Virus record (IMG/VR): IMGVR_UViG_3300031111_000003
Coordinates: 1 to 64,000 of that record
Length of the DNA: 64,000 bases
From: a virus
Strand: one strand, 5' to 3'
Notes under the pieces: generated by a model
What the model was told of the DNA's origin: nothing
The model's input: the letters and a program-made list of their open reading frames with translations, nothing else
The model's database searches: none
Position numbers and translations under genes: made by a program
Shown here: piece after piece, positions 63,576 through 64,000 of the stretch
Layout: every line of letters begins with the position of its first letter
Numbering within the stretch: position 1 is the stretch's first letter

Positions 63576-64000
63576 ATGTCTTACTGCACCTGCCATAACC
63601 GCACCCGCAAGGGACCCCTCCTCCATAAGGGTGGTGGTCTGCACGCCAATCGGGTTGTCCAGCTTGACCCAACGCGGACTACTACCCTACGAAGGGCGTT
63701 TATGGCAGCAATGAATAAGCGGTTTCGTTGGCTGAAGGGCCAGATCATTGAAGCGGTGGTGCGCCAAGATGTGTTTGGACTTCAGGCATCCCTTCCGAGA
63801 GTCCGGCTCCAGGCGGTCCCCCAAGCAAGGGCGTTTGAGTTCAAGACCGCTCCTGAGAAGGTCGAGTCATTTATGGCTTGGCTCCGGGAAGCTCAGGACG
63901 AGGGCATCCTCGAGGTTACGACTCGTACCGGGGGCCGTCCGGGGCTGGACCAACGGTGGACGGACACCTATGTGCGGCGGGCCTACGACAGGGGGGTGGA
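63576..64000 (+). CDS. MuF-like minor head protein (partial, runs off the window)
   Basis: The first 141 residues are present and the frame is open to the window end. It starts MSYCTCHNRTRKGPLLHKGG and continues LDPTRTTTLRRAFMAAMNKR, the common opening of SPP1 gp7/Mu F-type proteins (DPTxTxxLRRxFxAxMxxR). These proteins help head assembly and may be ejected with DNA. Four Cys/His residues at its start are unusual. The rest must lie beyond this window. Confidence 0.7.
   Translation, partial: MSYCTCHNRTRKGPLLHKGGGLHANRVVQLDPTRTTTLRRAFMAAMNKRFRWLKGQIIEAVVRQDVFGLQASLPRVRLQAVPQARAFEFKTAPEKVESFMAWLREAQDEGILEVTTRTGGRPGLDQRWTDTYVRRAYDRGV

Noticed and set aside
1-64000. tRNA genes, integrase, repressor or attachment site
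   Set aside because: No T-loop plus acceptor pattern or tyrosine/serine recombinase motif was seen in intergenic DNA or in any plausible protein; a covariance search could still find a divergent tRNA.

Overview
This window is almost certainly one tailed double-stranded DNA phage genome that has been opened at an arbitrary point. It begins with the last 39 codons of a head gene and ends inside a MuF-like minor head gene. The natural order terminase, portal, MuF-like protein, (missing piece), decoration protein, major capsid therefore closes across the window ends, and probably only a short stretch is absent. A lambda-like tail-tip set (tape measure, L-like, NlpC/P60 K-like, J-like) and a -1 frameshifted G/GT pair indicate a long flexible, non-contractile tail. 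A lipoprotein with a lipobox and a secreted beta-barrel candidate point to a Gram-negative host. I found no integrase, excisionase pair, CI-like repressor or tRNA gene, so a lytic lifestyle is more likely. The host genus cannot be read from the sequence.

Layout. (a) 58.67-64.0 kb and 0-18.6 kb, plus strand: terminase, portal, head, connector and tail-tube genes; an inserted four-gene sugar/sulfate-transfer island (4.0-7.3 kb); tail chaperones, tape measure, tail tip, fibre; holin and lipoprotein; terminator at 18.67-18.72 kb. (b) 18.7-31.1 kb, minus strand: many small Cys-rich or coiled-coil proteins, an ASCH-domain protein, ThyX, and an SbcC/Rad50-like ATPase split over several genes together with an SbcD/Mre11-like nuclease. 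(c) 31.1-32.0 kb: a nearly gene-free, hairpin-rich leader. (d) 32.0-54.5 kb, minus strand: a nearly complete replisome and recombination set (RuvC-like, RecA/UvsX-like, gp32-like SSB, clamp loader, family A polymerase separated from its UDG-exonuclease part, sliding clamp, DnaB-like helicase, loader, iteron-bearing initiator, primase, SNF2/HARP helicase). Inside it lies a 7-deazaguanine DNA-modification cluster (QueD, QueE, FolE, DpdA-like transglycosylase and a nitrilase-like enzyme). (e) 54.5-58.1 kb, minus strand: small early genes separated by three hammerhead-ribozyme-like elements. (f) 58.1-58.67 kb: the divergent control region, with a leftward sigma70-like promoter next to an A/T tract.

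How it works together. Leftward early transcription from about 58.47 kb runs through the small early genes, and five copies of an internal promoter-like motif (TGACGC, 16 nt, GAATAA) re-start it before defined gene blocks. The replisome probably initiates at three 23-bp repeats in the middle of the initiator gene. Genomic guanines are probably exchanged for a 7-deazaguanine made by FolE, QueD and QueE and inserted by the DpdA-like enzyme, which would protect against restriction. Rightward late transcription makes the virion. The sugar and sulfate transferases sit directly behind the tail-tube gene, and the capsid and tube proteins end in Ser/Thr runs, so virion glycosylation is a testable idea.

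All function calls come from reading motifs and gene order by eye. No database search, folding program or alignment was run.
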